Shown here: piece by piece, positions 23,636 to 36,021 of the stretch
Position numbering within the stretch: the stretch's first letter is position 1
How the letters are laid out: every line of letters starts with the position of its first letter
Program-made: the position numbers and the translations under genes
NCBI RefSeq assembly: GCF_017591425.1
Contig: NW_024465799.1
Location: forward strand, 1 to 64,000
DNA: 64,000 bases
Direction of reading: 5' to 3'
Origin: Ochotona curzoniae
Taxonomy: Eukaryota > Chordata > Mammalia > Lagomorpha > Ochotonidae
The notes under the pieces: model-generated
The model's database searches: none
What the model was told of the DNA's origin: nothing
What the model saw: the letters and a program-made list of their open reading frames with translations, nothing else

Positions 23636-23810
23636 AATTTGCTCTAAACGTGTACTTATTTCCGAGGTTACTAAAGTGCCAAGCAACTGAGTACACTTCC
23701 AACAACCTGTTGGATAGGTCAGTGGGGCAAAGCTGTCTGCCCATCATCACGTTGGAACCATTTGAATGCAGCAAAAAGACTTTTTAACATTTTTCAAGGC
23801 AGGACTCTAT

Positions 23811-23813
23811 AAC

Positions 23814-23847
<34 letters not shown>
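23811..23847. repeat. (AC)n microsatellite
   Basis: A nearly pure AC run broken by one G near its start. Confidence 0.97.
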
Positions 23848-23848
<1 letters not shown>

Positions 23849-24500
23849 GAACAGAATTGTTTTAAATTTATAAGGCTCACCGAGGATCATCACAGGATTG
23901 ACAGAAAGGAATATTTTATTGTTACAAGCAATGGCCATGACATCAAATCAGTTTTACCAACTTGGGACATTTGGTTAGAGTCAAAATATGTATACACAGA
24001 CAAAGTCACACACTGTTTTGGCTGTAGCCACCCAAAGTGGGCCCCATCCACATATAAAACCCAGAAACCTTGAACAAAATGCCTTCAGTGTCACTGAAGT
24101 CTTCACATTGTTTCACCATCATGGCACCTGCCAAGAAAATTGACTGGGCTGGAGCCCCAGCTACAAGTTGGAGTGTGATGACTCCTCTCTGCCAGCGTGT
24201 GAATCACATTGGCTTGTGTCTTCAGCTGCTGCTTGTTACCATGTCATCTCTGACTCCCGCTTGTTGAGAATCACTTGCTCTGTAATTCCTGCTTCAATTC
24301 TCATGTTCCAGCAGTTGTGGTTTCCCATATTTTTTCATACGACCATCCTCTTGTCTTGAGATCAAAGACTCAGGAGATTCCAGTGTGTGTACCCTTCTTA
24401 CAAAATAGCAGTCAGAAGTTAGGCAAAGGTTCCCTAGCTGCTGACGATGTAAGGCAATAGCGGAAACCCAGATGTGTGTCTTTTTGGTGGTTACACTCAA

Positions 24501-24502
<2 letters not shown>

Positions 24503-24535
<33 letters not shown>
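24503..24535. repeat. (AC)n microsatellite
   Basis: A pure AC run inside tandem unit 1. AC runs at corresponding places exist in units 2 and 3. Confidence 0.97.
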
Positions 24536-24539
<4 letters not shown>

Positions 24540-25914
24540 TCAAGTTCCTCATAGAATCACCCAACCACGATACACCTTACAAGCCAAACAATTGTTTTCA
24601 GCAAGCTCCCCAAACACCCCCTCTCTTTCCACATACAAGTCATTAGGTGTCTTTACATAAAGCAGGGGCCTGGAACAAATCCAGCATAAAATACAGCTGG
24701 GGCTGGATAGCCATTTCCATGACCTTTTAAGTAACAGGACATCAGTTGCCCAAAAGATTCCCAGAGGAGAAAGGGGGCAAGCCGTTAAGGAAGAGACAAT
24801 GTTCTCTTCATCTTCACAACTTCATCTTCTCAAGACTCGATCACTGCAGGCATTCACACATTACCAATAACACAGGCCATACCTTCCAGAAAGGTCCTTC
24901 TGGAAGCAGTAAACACAGGGTACAAGACAGTACAACCAAAAGCAAAGTTGTCATAACAACACAACTGCCTACATCATATTATGAGATACAACACAGAATG
25001 TTCCAAGCTGTCGTCTGAACAATGCAAGTGCCCACATCGTATTATGAGATACATTATAGAATATCCCAACCCTAGGTGAGTAAAAGAGCATTGGTGCGAT
25101 ACTGAGTGCCAATGTTCAGTAGCTAAGGCTGCATTTCAAGAATGGTCTTTGTAGAGTGGTCCCCTTCTTGGAGCTGTTCCAACAAGTTGATAGGGTAAGT
25201 CATCCATGGAAGGCTGTAAGCCTGCCTGCTCATTATATCCATCCAAAGGCAGCAAAAAACTTTTTGATAGTTTTCAAAGTGGGACTCTATAAAGCTCAGT
25301 AAAATGGGCAAAATTGATTTAAACTCTATAATGGTCACAGAGGATCATCCAAGAACTGATAAAAGGAGCACTTACAGTTTTACAAACTGTGGCCATGACA
25401 ACAAATCTATGTTACCAATCCATGACATAGGGTTACAGTCAAAAGCACGAGTACACAGTGAAAGTTATACACTGTTTTGGCACTTGATTATACACTTGAT
25501 TCCACCAAGATGGAATCCTATCAACCTGTAAACCCCACATGTCTCAAACGAGATTTATTTTATGTCACTGAAGTCTTCATATTGTCTTCATCACCATAGG
25601 ATCTGGCCTGACAGTTGTGGGTATGATGACCCCTCCCTCAGGGTATGGATGGCATTGGTTTGTGTGTTCAGCTCCTGCTCTCTTCCTGCCAGTTGTGGTT
25701 GACATGCTGTGCATGTTCTGTCACTATTCTCAGGCTCAAGCAGCTGGATTTTCCCCCTTTATTTCAGAGGGCATCCCCTGGGCTATGCATGTTGGCACTC
25801 AGCATGTGCTAGACTGAGTCACTTCTCTCAAAATGGTGGTCAGAAAGGCATCAGAAATGTCTGCTAGCATCTGATTAAAGTAGCAACAGATATTTGTGTT
25901 TGTGTCTTGCTGGA

Positions 25915-25916
25915 AG

Positions 25917-25949
<33 letters not shown>
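25915..25949. repeat. (TC)n(AC)n microsatellite
   Basis: A compound dinucleotide run in tandem unit 2, in the same relative position as the AC run of unit 1. Confidence 0.97.
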
Positions 25950-26506
25950 GCTACTGGCAAGTTCCTCACAAATCACCATGCACTTTATGCCTTATGCACT
26001 AAAATCCTCTTTAGTTAGGTCCTCTACATGCCTCCTCCACCCCCTCCTTGTTCTATGAACAAGCAGAAACCTGTGTACCTTCAATACAATAGGGCCAATT
26101 TATCCATTACAAAATAGTGTTGGGCATAGCTAACCAACTATGTGGACTTGTGGCTTATAGTGCATTAGTTGCCACAGAGACTGATAGAGGAAGATGGTCG
26201 TGAGGCCACCCATAAAGGCATGGGCCTTGCTAGCCTCATTTTCCCAAAATCATCTTCTCAAAATTCTATCACTATAAGCATTTGCACATTAAAATTAATA
26301 CATGCCTTGTTTTCCAGAAAGCTGCTATGGGAAGGCTACAAATAGGGTGTTATATCTTATATCCAAAAAAGGACAAAAGCCATCAAAATGATGCCATTTA
26401 AAGCATTAAATTATAACATACGATATGGAATACTCCTACACAAATTTGAGTCCAATATACTGAAATCCCTAGGTGAGTGAAGCATCATTTTATAACTAAA
26501 TGCTGC

Positions 26507-26530
26507 TTTGTTGTTGTTGTTGTTGTTGTT
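26507..26530. repeat. (TTG)n microsatellite
   Basis: About eight TTG triplets at the junction of tandem units 2 and 3. Confidence 0.95.
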
Positions 26531-26540
26531 CTTGGTCAAC

Positions 26541-27690
26541 TTTCTTTGATAACCTTTACTCATATCAACTTGGCAACTCATTGCATTTATTACATATCGA
26601 TATGTGGTTACCACTGCAAAACTCAGTCCACTAGGCTATTTGAAGCCAATAATTTGTATGCCTCCTACCCCCTAAATTCTATTTTACGTTTCTCAAGGCA
26701 ATACTCTATATAGCTCTCTCTTATGGACATAATAGATGCTAAGTGGATCACAGACATAAGTTATCAACCCTTTTATACAATGTAGCATACATGTTATTAT
26801 AAATATTGGCCACTATATTGAATCAGCTATTGTCAACCAACAATATAAAGTGATATTGCATTGTAGGTACAAGGATGAGTATACACAGATGAACTTTTTT
26901 TAAAATATATTTTGGATTTAGCTCCATGGAGAGGATTTCATATGCCCCTAAAGCCCATCGCTGGGTAGACTGAGTCCCAGAATAACATTCCATGCTTAAA
27001 AATGTCCTTACCACCAAAACACTCAACCATTAAAGCTGTTTGCCAGCCTTGGAGTACTGGTTGTAACACAGAGGACAGCAATTCATCACTTTTGGGACAT
27101 GGATAACAGTGTGTTTCTGCCTCTCATTGGCTATGCTTTCTCTACTTCTTGCAGACTGAGTTGTTCTCTCTCTAGCACCTCTTGGTCTTCCTCTTGTTCC
27201 ATCAGCTGTATCATTCTCAAGCTGTGTTATGACTAGAGTTTTAATCTTGTCGTCCCAACCCATTGCTTGTACTCATGTTGGCAATGGGGAATGCATTAGG
27301 CACAATCACTATGCCCACAAACAAGATTTAAAGGGATCACATAAGATATTCTCCTGTGAGTCCACAGTGCTAGTAACACACACACACAAACACACACACA
27401 CAGATTTACATAAATCCACACATAGCTACACATCAACACAGAGATATATCCACCAGTAGCCCCACCCACTAATAGCAAAGCCCAACTAGACTCTCAGTTC
27501 CTTACATAAGTAATAAGTATTACAGACTACAGCGTGCCAAAGCCAACCCATTACATAATAACTGTTTGGGCAGGTGACCAAGAAGGTGGGCTTGACTACA
27601 TGACAATGAATGCGAAACAGGCTCACAAATAAAGGGGCCAGAACCTTAACAGTTGATAATTTTTGATCTTCAGTTACTCAAGCTCATCTT
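26541..27690. repeat. Unit 3 of the tandem duplication, most diverged
   Basis: The anchors are weaker but in order: CAAGGCAATACTCTATA (26693), GTATACACAGATGAAC (26879), an AC run (27376-27402) and GCTCATCTTCATAAG (27682). It ends where an old plus-strand L1 begins. Confidence 0.6.
27376..27402. repeat. (AC)n microsatellite
   Basis: An imperfect AC run with one AAAC interruption, in tandem unit 3. Confidence 0.93.
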
Positions 27691-29735
27691 CATAAGAGAG
27701 TTTGGTAAGTAGCAGGATAAAAATTCAAAGAACATAAATCATTGTCTTTATTATACACAAACAATTCTACAGTTGAGAAAGAATTTTTAGGATAAGTCTC
27801 ATTCAACATAGTGGAAAAAAAAACCTTAATTAAATATCTTGGGACAAAACTGATCCAAAAATGAGAAAGATCTCTATGATACATGATGCAAATAACAGAG
27901 TATTAAAGAAAGGTTTAGAAGAAGTTATTAGAGGGTGAAGATATCTGTCATGCTAAATGATTGTTAGACACATTTTACCAAAATGATCATATCATCAATA
28001 GTAATCTACAGATTGTATGACCCCAAAATCCTTACATTCATCTCATAAATAGAAAAGATGATACAAAAATTTACATGAAAACATAACAGTTTCCAAATAA
28101 CCAAAACATGTTTAAACAATACAAACAACGCTGGAGGAAACATAATGCCATCTTGTAAGATGTACTAGAAGGCAGTGGTAACCAAAACAGCATGGTATTG
28201 ATACAAAAAGAGAGAAGATAAATCATAAAATAGAAACTCTTAAAATGATGCCACACATCTAAAGCCAAGTAATACTCAACAAAATAACTAAAAACAACCG
28301 AGGGAGAAACGGTAGTCTCTTCAACAAAAACTGTTGGGACAACGGGATATCAGTCTCTGTAAGTAAGACACTAGACTCCTATGTTTCACCTTATACAAAA
28401 ATCAGCTCCAAATGGATCCAAATCTACACCTACAGTCAGGTGCCAACAAACTACTAGAAGAAAACATAGAGAACATCCTACAAAGGCTTTTTTTTAACAA
28501 GTCATCATATGCACAGGCAGTTAAAAAGAAAATAGACAAATAGGATCATATCTAACCAGCAAACTTCTTTACAACAAGGGAAATTGTCATTAAATTGAGG
28601 AGGCAACCAACAGAATGGGAGAAAATCTTTTCACTCTACAAAATAGAAAAGGGGCTAATAACCAAGATTTACAAAGAGTTTCAGAACATCAACAATAGCA
28701 AAACAAGTGACACTGTTAAGAAATGGGTAAAAGTGATGAACAGATATTTCTGCAAACATGAAATCCAAAGGGGTAATGGCCACATTAAAAAAATGCTCCA
28801 GTTCCCCAGGCATCAAGGAAATACAAATTAAAACCACAGGAAAGTCCCACACAACTCCAGTGATAATGACCTACATGAAGAAGTTGGCAAACAATTAATG
28901 CAATTATGTCAGGGGGAAAAGCACCCAGATTCAGTAATATCGGGAATGTAAACCAATACAACTTTGGAAATCACTATGGAGAGTACTCAGCAAGCTGATA
29001 ATTGATCTCCCAAATTACTCAGCTTTCACATTTTTGCAAATATGTACAAAACAACCAACTACATTCAAGAGAACAATCTGCAATCCTGTATTTATAATAA
29101 CACAATTCACATTGGAGAAGATATGGAATCAACCCAGGTGCCTGTCAACAGAGGAATGGATAAGGAGATTGTAGTACACCTATTTGATGGAATACTACTA
29201 AGCCACAGAGGAATGAAATTTTACCATTTGCCAAAAAGTAGTCTCAGATAAATACCACTATGCTCAGTGAAAGAAGCCAATGCAAAAGGACAAATACCAT
29301 ATATTCTGTCTTACATAAGAGAACTTCCTTGCAAAATACAGAATGAAAAGATAGGCAACAAGTATACATTTGTAATCTCATAAATGTACAGTGTAATGTA
29401 AATCAGAGTACTGGGAAGCAAAGAACTGAAATATTCATCTCTTCTCTGAAACAAAACAGACTCCCAATACAACTGCTAAATACACATTGATAACAAGACA
29501 CTAGATTCTCTGCCATTGCTTATACCAACACTGTCATGGCACACATGGAGTACAGCAATAACTGAGCTAAGACTATACATGAAGAACTATGTAAGTGTAA
29601 CATTCAGGGGTCAGTGGGGGGTGGAGGCTGGAGGGAGAAAATGGAGAGAAATGGGGTAAGCCCTATACTTACAGTGTGTAAAACAGAAAATAAGAATAAA
29701 ATGGGGGGGAAAGTTTCCAAAAAAAAAAAATTGTC
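27691..29735 (+). mobile_element. Old L1, ORF2 C-terminal half and 3'UTR
   Basis: This is a diverged plus-strand L1 running from the reverse transcriptase region through the C-terminus. Seen are GCAGTGGTAACCAAAACAGC, the GAATGGGAGAAAATC block (28614), GAAATGGGTAAAAGTGATGA, then 3'UTR-like sequence with a G-rich block (29615-29660) and AATAAAATGGGGG near the end. Short open stretches (28595-28831) translate to recognisable L1 ORF2 but are broken. It is older than the copies at the window ends. Confidence 0.76.
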
Positions 29736-30225
29736 CCAGCTGGAACCTATTATGCTTAGTGAAACAAATCAGTCACAGAAGGACAAATATGTTCTCCCAG
29801 ACACAAGACAATCAGTATACAACATGTATATAGACATATGTATATATACATATGTATAAGCAAATATATACAGTTACATAATAATATATTAAGCAAATAT
29901 GTATTATTTATTAATATACATGAACTATACAAGAGAGACTAGCATAGCAGGATATAATGGTACTATGCAGTTCACATCACTTTCCACAATTAAAGGAGGG
30001 CTACCAATGAAACTTTTAATATTCCTCTAAAATATAACACTAGGTTTTCTATCTTGTTGCACATACCATTTAAACATGAGTAAGAAACTTGTAAGAAACT
30101 TGTACTAAGGGACTAAACTACTGTGATAATATAGGGGGACATGGTAGGAGGGGAAATTGGAGAGGAAGAAAAAGGAGGGGGAGGGATAAACCCTTATACC
30201 GAAAAAACAAATTGTAGAAAACAAA
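29736..30225 (+). mobile_element. Second old L1 3'UTR fragment
   Basis: It opens with CTGGAACCTATTATGCTTAG and GAAACAAATCAGTCACAGA, typical of the ORF2 end / 3'UTR junction. It continues through an AT-rich stretch and closes with a G-rich block (30134-30186) and A-rich sequence. Confidence 0.58.
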
Positions 30226-30867
30226 TTTTCTGAAAATTGTGATAGTGGAAACACAGAAGAATGGGGTACTTTGATATAATCTTAGGTTAAATTTATTTTT
30301 ATGATCTTAAATATGGAAGGTATAAATATCAATGCCATTGGCTAGTAAGCCTAGACATAAATGTATGTCAGCAAATTTAAAGACATCTTTATTTTATCCA
30401 AATTTGTATGTGTGAATTATGCAAAAATCAATCTGTAATCCAATTGAAATGCAGCTGCTCAGGGGTTCTTAATATGTAGACCCAATACAACATGGATGCA
30501 ATACAACACATCTATAGATGGCAAGAATCACAAAAGAAGAAAAAGTAAGCAGGTCTGTAACAGCATGAAAAAAATCACTTTAATCTTTTACTACTATTAA
30601 TCAATTAGAACTACTTCTCACTCCTCAGTGATTTAATTAACCACAATTCTTGTGAAAAACCTAATAAGAAAATTTAAACGGTCACATATTTACATCTCTG
30701 CTGGATTCTGCAAGTGAGAAGCTATAACTTGAAAATTCACATCACCAAACAACTTTAATCTCTCAAAAAGAATTGCATATTTGCTAATGTAAACACCACT
30801 ACATCTCAGTTTCAAAGTTTTCCACTAGCACTCTATTAGAAAGGTACTTTTTTGGTATTATTATGAT
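30226..30867. other. AT-rich unique DNA, no feature seen
   Basis: No gene or recognisable repeat. Confidence 0.45.
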
Positions 30868-31380
30868 TCTTTTTTTAATTTTTATTTTAGATGTTTATAT
30901 AGTTTGATCAAGGTGGGAAGGATCGAGGGTTAGGGGAAAGTGGGTGTGATAATTGTTTTCAATTTTTCTATTTCTACCTCCTATTTCCCTCCTATTTCTG
31001 GAAGAAGAGACAAGGGAAAAAGTCACATCCAGCCTCCCAAGAGCCCCAGGACTCAGGGATGTGGAAGACTCATCTGATACCAAGCCAGGGTCCCAATGTG
31101 GCGCATGTTCCAAGGTTCTAACTAGGTGATTTTGATAATTCTAAAATGCACGGATAAGGAAACACCTCTAATACACATTGGCAGATAGTTCATCTTACTG
31201 CCTCCATCTGCCCAGATAATTCTGTCATCACTTGGTTGGGACAGTTGTCCAATTGGTTCCACCCTCCTTTCTCTGGTATGGTACCAGATATGTCCACTTC
31301 AGGTCCTAGTGGGTTACCATATTCTCCATGTGCATCAAGGTCTGCCTTCCATTGCTCTGTCTTTTAAACTGAGGATAATT
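30868..31380 (-). mobile_element. CRE copy D: diverged 3' part
   Basis: A T-rich left end is followed by blocks shared with copy B: AGCCTCCCAAGAGCCCC (compare CCCAGTCTCCCACCC), GTTCATCTTACTGCCTCCAT, CTCCATGTGCATCAAGG and TCCATTGCTCTGTCTT. Homology is lost after about 31380. It may continue as an older subfamily to about 32150, but I cannot show that. Confidence 0.55.
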
Positions 31381-33300
31381 ATTTCTCACAGTTGGGCCTA
31401 AGGACCTGGGCCAGGTGTTCCAGGCCCCATTGGACACCCCTGCCTCCAGGACCCATGGACTTGACACACACAGGACGGCCAAGGATCAAGGCTAGGTGAC
31501 CAGGGTTCCACCAAATGCCCCATCCCTGGGACTCATAGTCAAGGCACCCACAATGTAGTCAGGTCCAAGGACCTAATTCAGTCACAGCACCACAACTATA
31601 GCCTGCCCAATGAAATGGGAGAGGACTCAGATAACTGCTGGATGATGTTTAAGTTCTCTACATATACCAGAGGCTAATTCTCATTCAGAACACTAATCCA
31701 ACCCACAGTCTCCTTGTAAAGAGACTAGGATAAGATTCTCAGAATCTTCTCTCCCAGCAACCAGTACCGGAATGAACCACCTTAGGGAGTAGGAACTGCA
31801 GTAGGATTCCTGGTGGATGTGACCCAGTTCAACATACCAGTCCTGGGTACCACCTGACCACCAAAAGGACCATCTCCTTGCAGCAACAAAGTGTTTTATG
31901 CAGCTGACGCCACAACAAGGGCACAGGGGACAGTGTCCAACTGGACTCTCAGCAGCTTCTAGGATGTCCCTGAGCTCCCAACTACAGAGCCCGTTCACAA
32001 AGAGCAGACTGGTGGATGCCAGCAGGGGTTGATTGCCCCATGGAAGAACCACACTGCTTGAAGACTATACTGCTATTCCTGGCTGGCTTGCCATGTTGTT
32101 CCCAGTCACAGCTAGGCCCTGGCTGCTCCCAGCTGAACAGCCAATTCACCAGAGATAACAGCTGACACAAGCAGACACTTGTGTTTATTTTAAAAAGCCA
32201 ACATTTATCTGCCAAGGAAGCAACAGACCGCTTTGGTTCCAAACGTGGTCGTTCCCAAGCAGGCTGGCTTCTTAGAGAAAACTGTTTTTCCCCCCAGCTC
32301 TCTTCCTGGGGATCTGGCTGTCCAGTGGTGAGCAAACAAGATCTCAATGTGATGTGTAATTCTCAGGTACTCTGATATAACTTGTAGAATTCCAAACAGT
32401 GGCTTAACTCCTGGGCCAAATGTCTGCCGCTGTTGTTAGCAACTTTTGAAAGTGTTATTGATTTTTCTCGCTGCCCTCCAAGAGCAACTCTCTCATCTGA
32501 AAGATATTTTCAATTATTCTAGGCAGTTCTTTTACCTTCAGGAAAATACTTGGAGGTCACAGGACTTCAGGAAGCCCCGTAGGAACCTTCCCACTTGTTT
32601 TGGGAAGCCGAGGTGGACAGCTAACCCAGGTCAGTATTAGCTGCCCTACTTGCTGAAGTAACCTGATGAAATGATTGGTGGCCCCAGGAATGCCAGAGGC
32701 TATGCCACAGGAACCATCACAGCAGGGATTGGAAGCATATTTGGCTCACAATAAGCTCTAGGGCTAGCTTTGTCTCTTAATATGGCAAAGAAGTTATTTA
32801 AAACCCTGACATGAATATGAGCTCATGACACGCAGGTCCTTCCATCATCATTTCCAATAAATCTGTTTTACATTTTTGATGCTTCACAAATTCTCACATT
32901 TAAAATTCGCACAAGAATGATACAAGCGGTATGATTAAGATCCCAAACAATTCCCCTGAGACCCTAAGTCCCCCTCAGCACATGGTGATCTAGGGCTGTT
33001 AAAGATTGGTTTCTGTTCTCCAGCTCCTTCCCATGGGACACCAGTTTCCCCAGGGTAAGACCTTTAAGTTTCTCAGGGAACTCAAAACTTCCCCAGATCA
33101 GGGCATTTGGGCTTGGGGTCTTTCCTGTCCTCTCTGGAGTCACACCGCGTACGACGTGGGAAATAAATATACTAAATAAACTGTATTTCAGAGGAAGGAT
33201 TCCAGTCAGCGTCAGTCCATCTGTAAATCATCATTCATTTCGGGCAAGTGTCATTTCTCAGGAATAAGTCCGGGTTTTCCTCTCCAATCACTTAGAGGAG
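31381..33300. other. Mostly unique DNA, possible old repeat relics
   Basis: 31385-31570 shares GC-rich blocks with 12430-12560. Overlapping minus-strand frames of 119 and 121 codons (31693-32347) have no recognisable domain. A pair of AATAAA-like motifs lies near 33160-33180. No gene can be supported. Confidence 0.4.
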
Positions 33301-33309
33301 AGGTGACGG

Positions 33310-33960
33310 GACCCCCTCCCCCATCTATGCTCAGGTGTGGCCCCCAACGGTCACACAGCACAGCTCCACCCGCCTCTCCCAGCCTGGCCCTGCTGACCTG
33401 CAGGAAGGAGCAGGCTGTGGCCGGGGACCCAGGGGAGCAGGGGGACTGACCTGAGGAGTGTCCTTCTCCCGGGGTGGCCTGCAGAGGGAACGTCCAGCGG
33501 GTTCAGGCAGCAGGTAGGGTTGGGTCCCCACAGCGCGGGCCACGCCCCAGAGAGATGGCCCGGCCTCACAGAGCTGGCCCTGTGCCCACATAGATGGCCC
33601 CGCCCACACAGAGATGGCCCCGCCCACAGCACCGGCCCCGCCCCACAGCGGGGACTCCGCCCCCACAATGCTGACATCTCCTCTCACCACAGACTCCGCC
33701 CACAGCGCCGGCCCCCACCTTGCAGATTCTGCCCCCATAGGGCTGACTCTGCTCCACCTTGTAGACCCTGCCCCTAGGCCGGCCCTGTTCTCTTGCACCT
33801 CACCCACCCCCCGGAGGTAAAGCCCCCCTGTGTTGTCCTGAGAGTGGCGGCGATGGGCGGAGCCGCGTGGGCAGCAGCCAATCCTCGTGGAGAGCGACCC
33901 TTGGGGCTTGTGACGCAGGGAGGCCTTGTGATGGAGGGAGTGCAGGCACACACAAAGGGA
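33310..33960. promoter_or_regulatory. CpG-rich, island-like block with GC boxes (tentative)
   Basis: This is the only CpG-dense stretch outside the L1 5'UTRs and young SINE heads. It contains many CCCCGCCC/GGGCGG-type Sp1-like sites and a CCAAT box (CAGCCAATCC at 33876-33885), next to GGCGGCGATGGGCGGAGCCG. It could be a promoter island of an unseen gene, or an old repeat enriched in CpG by its minisatellite. No exon is recognisable nearby. Confidence 0.45.
33541..33790. repeat. GC-rich minisatellite, unit about 19 bp
   Basis: Degenerate tandem units of the type CACAGAGATGGCCCCGCC recur about 10-12 times, changing to CACAGACTCCGCC and CTTGTAGACCCTGCC forms. Overlapping frames on both strands here come from composition and periodicity. 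Confidence 0.82.
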
Positions 33961-34579
33961 AGTGTGAGCCTGAGTGGTGTACTCACTGGTGAGCAAGCAC
34001 GCCTGCTGGGTCAGGTAGGAAGTTACGTTCCTATCTTAGCTATGTTTTCCAGGGGCTTTTTAAGGTATCCTGATGAACACAAAACAGGTGTTGATTGCCA
34101 GGGCTAGAGAAGGATGGCACTGATCTGGTGCCCATGTCATAGGCCTCTTAGGTGTGTTTAGGAACAGGTGTTGCTCTGGTTTTTCCTTGAGGAGGGCATG
34201 CGTGCTGGGACTGGCGATACTTTCTGTTTTATCATGTAATTATAATGGGTTCACCTGTTAGACTAGAACTCAAGGGATGAACTGAGAGGGTTTACATTGT
34301 TGAGGAAGAGAGAAAGGAAATGAGACAGAGTTGCCTGAGCTCTTAGATGGCCTGTCAGGGAAATAGGATTTACTCTAAGCACATTCACATAGCTAAATAC
34401 AATTTTCACCAAGATTTTCAAGGTGTGAATTTAGAATGAGTTACCAATGGCAATAATTGACGTGTACAATAAATGATTTACTTTGTGTTACCTAATTTCT
34501 ATTCCTTTGATTGGAATATGATGTATTGCTACTTTGTGTTCTAACACACATGCTAACTTAGTTTTAAAAAAGGGATGGC
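33961..34579. other. Unique DNA, no feature seen
   Basis: No gene or repeat is recognised between the CpG block and the next SINE. Confidence 0.45.
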
Positions 34580-34593
34580 GTGAAAAACATTTT

Positions 34594-34923
34594 AAAAAGA
34601 TTTATTTTTATTTTAATTCTAAGTGAGATATACAGTGAGGAGGAGACAGGGAAGAAGATCTTCTGTCCAATGATTAACCCCCAAGTGAACGCAAAAGCTG
34701 GAGCTGAGCTGAACTGTACCCAGGAGCCAGGAGACACTTCCTGGTCTCCCACGTGAGTAAAGAGTCCCATGGCTTTGGGCTGTGCCCTGGACTGCTTTCC
34801 CAGGCCACAAGCAGGGCGCTGGATTGGAACTGGGGCTGCCAGAATTAGAACTGGTGCCCATATGGGATCCTGGGGCACATTCAAAATAAGGACTTTAGCC
34901 GCTAGGCCCCCCTCGCAGGGCCT
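34594..34923 (-). mobile_element. C-type SINE
   Basis: This is a minus copy with tail AAAAGATTTATTTTTATTTT and head GGATCC at 34864. Flanking 14-bp duplications GTGAAAAACWTTTT lie at 34580-34593 and 34924-34937 (one mismatch). Confidence 0.9.
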
Positions 34924-34937
34924 GTGAAAAACTTTTT

Positions 34938-36009
34938 TGAGTTTGAATGAGAAATGTTGTGTTTTAAATGAAAAAAAAATACAGCAAAAATACCATGTGC
35001 TCAAAAAGGAAGACTTATAGATAGACTTGTCTATAACGTAGTGTCTTTAATAAATGAATGTTGTCATCCTTCATGAATTATTTATAATACAGTTAATGGC
35101 TGGCATAACATATGCTATTCTATGTGATAATATGGCTAAGTCTTCAAGAAGTGTACTTGCAAAAATTGTTCAAAGTTTTGTGTTTGAAAAAGAAAAAGGC
35201 TGACTAACTTTGAAAAGGATCATCGGTTTCTGGCTCATAAAAATGTAATGATATCTCATTCATCTACCGTTAATGTTCATGCCTTCTCTGATAGTGTTTA
35301 GGCTCAGAAAGGTAAGCTGATAGTAAGTTATGGAGCCACGAGTGAACACCTACAACAGTGCTTTTAAGTCCCTCAAAATTCTTGTGAAATTCATTGGGGT
35401 CCCCTTCTCCCCCACCAACCCCTGTGGACATCCCAAAGCCTGCCTTTGATGCTTCTTCACAGATTTGTCTTTGGATCTTGTACACTGTGCTGTTCATAAT
35501 GTCCATTGTTACACAGGACTTTTTTTGGGGGGGAAGGTGAACTTGCATAACTCCAAGGTACAGTTTTCAATCTGTCTTTGTGATCATGCAGGAAAATATG
35601 TTTCGATAGCAGGCTTTTTTCTAAGTCAGATGTGACATATAAGGCAACATTAAGATAGAGATCTGGGTAAGCACTGTCTCCATAATGACAAGGAAAGAAT
35701 GCTTAAGTGCATAGGATTCTAGATTATTCATCTTGGCTATAGAGTAAGTGCATTTGCAAGTTCAGTGGAAGATATCCCACTTTGTCATATTTAGTAAGGA
35801 TAGACTATTAGTGTCAAACATAGCTCATCTTTGTGATTCTCTATCCAATGAATCCCTACCTCTGTTTTTCAATTAGTGGATTTAATATTGTGGCAATTGG
35901 ACATGTAGAAAAATGTCTAACAAATTTAATAAATAAGCACTTATTAAGCCCAAGCGAAACATTCAGGAATGTGTAAAAATACGTTTGCCTGATTCTTGGC
36001 TCAGCTGAA
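34938..36009. other. AT-rich unique DNA, no feature seen
   Basis: A minus-strand frame of 92 codons (35270-35548) has no recognisable domain or homologue in the window. I do not call it a gene. Confidence 0.45.
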
Positions 36010-36021
36010 CATCAGTAAATT

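Larger units (their letters stand above)
23645..25120. repeat. Unit 1 of a three-unit tandem duplication of about 1.4 kb
   Basis: Anchor blocks recur in order in the next two units: GACTCTATA (23803), the CCATGACA-type block (23934), CACACTGTTTTGGC (24008), GTCACTGAAGTCTTCA (24090), an (AC)n run, ATCTTCTCAA (24826), CATTCACACATTACC (24850) and CCTAGGTGAGT (25071). It is non-coding and of unknown origin. Confidence 0.8.
25121..26540. repeat. Unit 2 of the tandem duplication of about 1.4 kb
   Basis: It repeats the anchors of unit 1 about 1.42-1.48 kb later: GACTCTATA (25283), GGCCATGACA (25391), CACTGTTTTGGCA (25470), GTCACTGAAGTCTTCA (25565), a (TC)n(AC)n run, ATCTTCTCAA (26252), CATTTGCACATTA (26279) and CCTAGGTGAGTG (26469). 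It is strongly diverged from unit 1. Confidence 0.8.

Noticed and set aside
31693..32347. Two overlapping minus-strand frames of 119 and 121 codons
   Set aside because: No domain, no start context and no second copy. The Cys/Trp-rich composition is not diagnostic.
33100..33200. Possible LTR end (polyadenylation-like AATAAA motifs after a CpG-containing block)
   Set aside because: I found no TG...CA ends, no second LTR, no primer binding site and no retroviral gene fragments near it.
33331..33996. A 221-codon minus-strand frame with Trp/Gly-rich repeats
   Set aside because: It overlaps the 19-bp GC-rich minisatellite, several other frames on both strands are open too, and no domain is recognisable. 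I keep the region as a CpG block only.
35270..35548. A 92-codon minus-strand frame
   Set aside because: Isolated, with no recognisable domain and no splice or promoter context that I can support.
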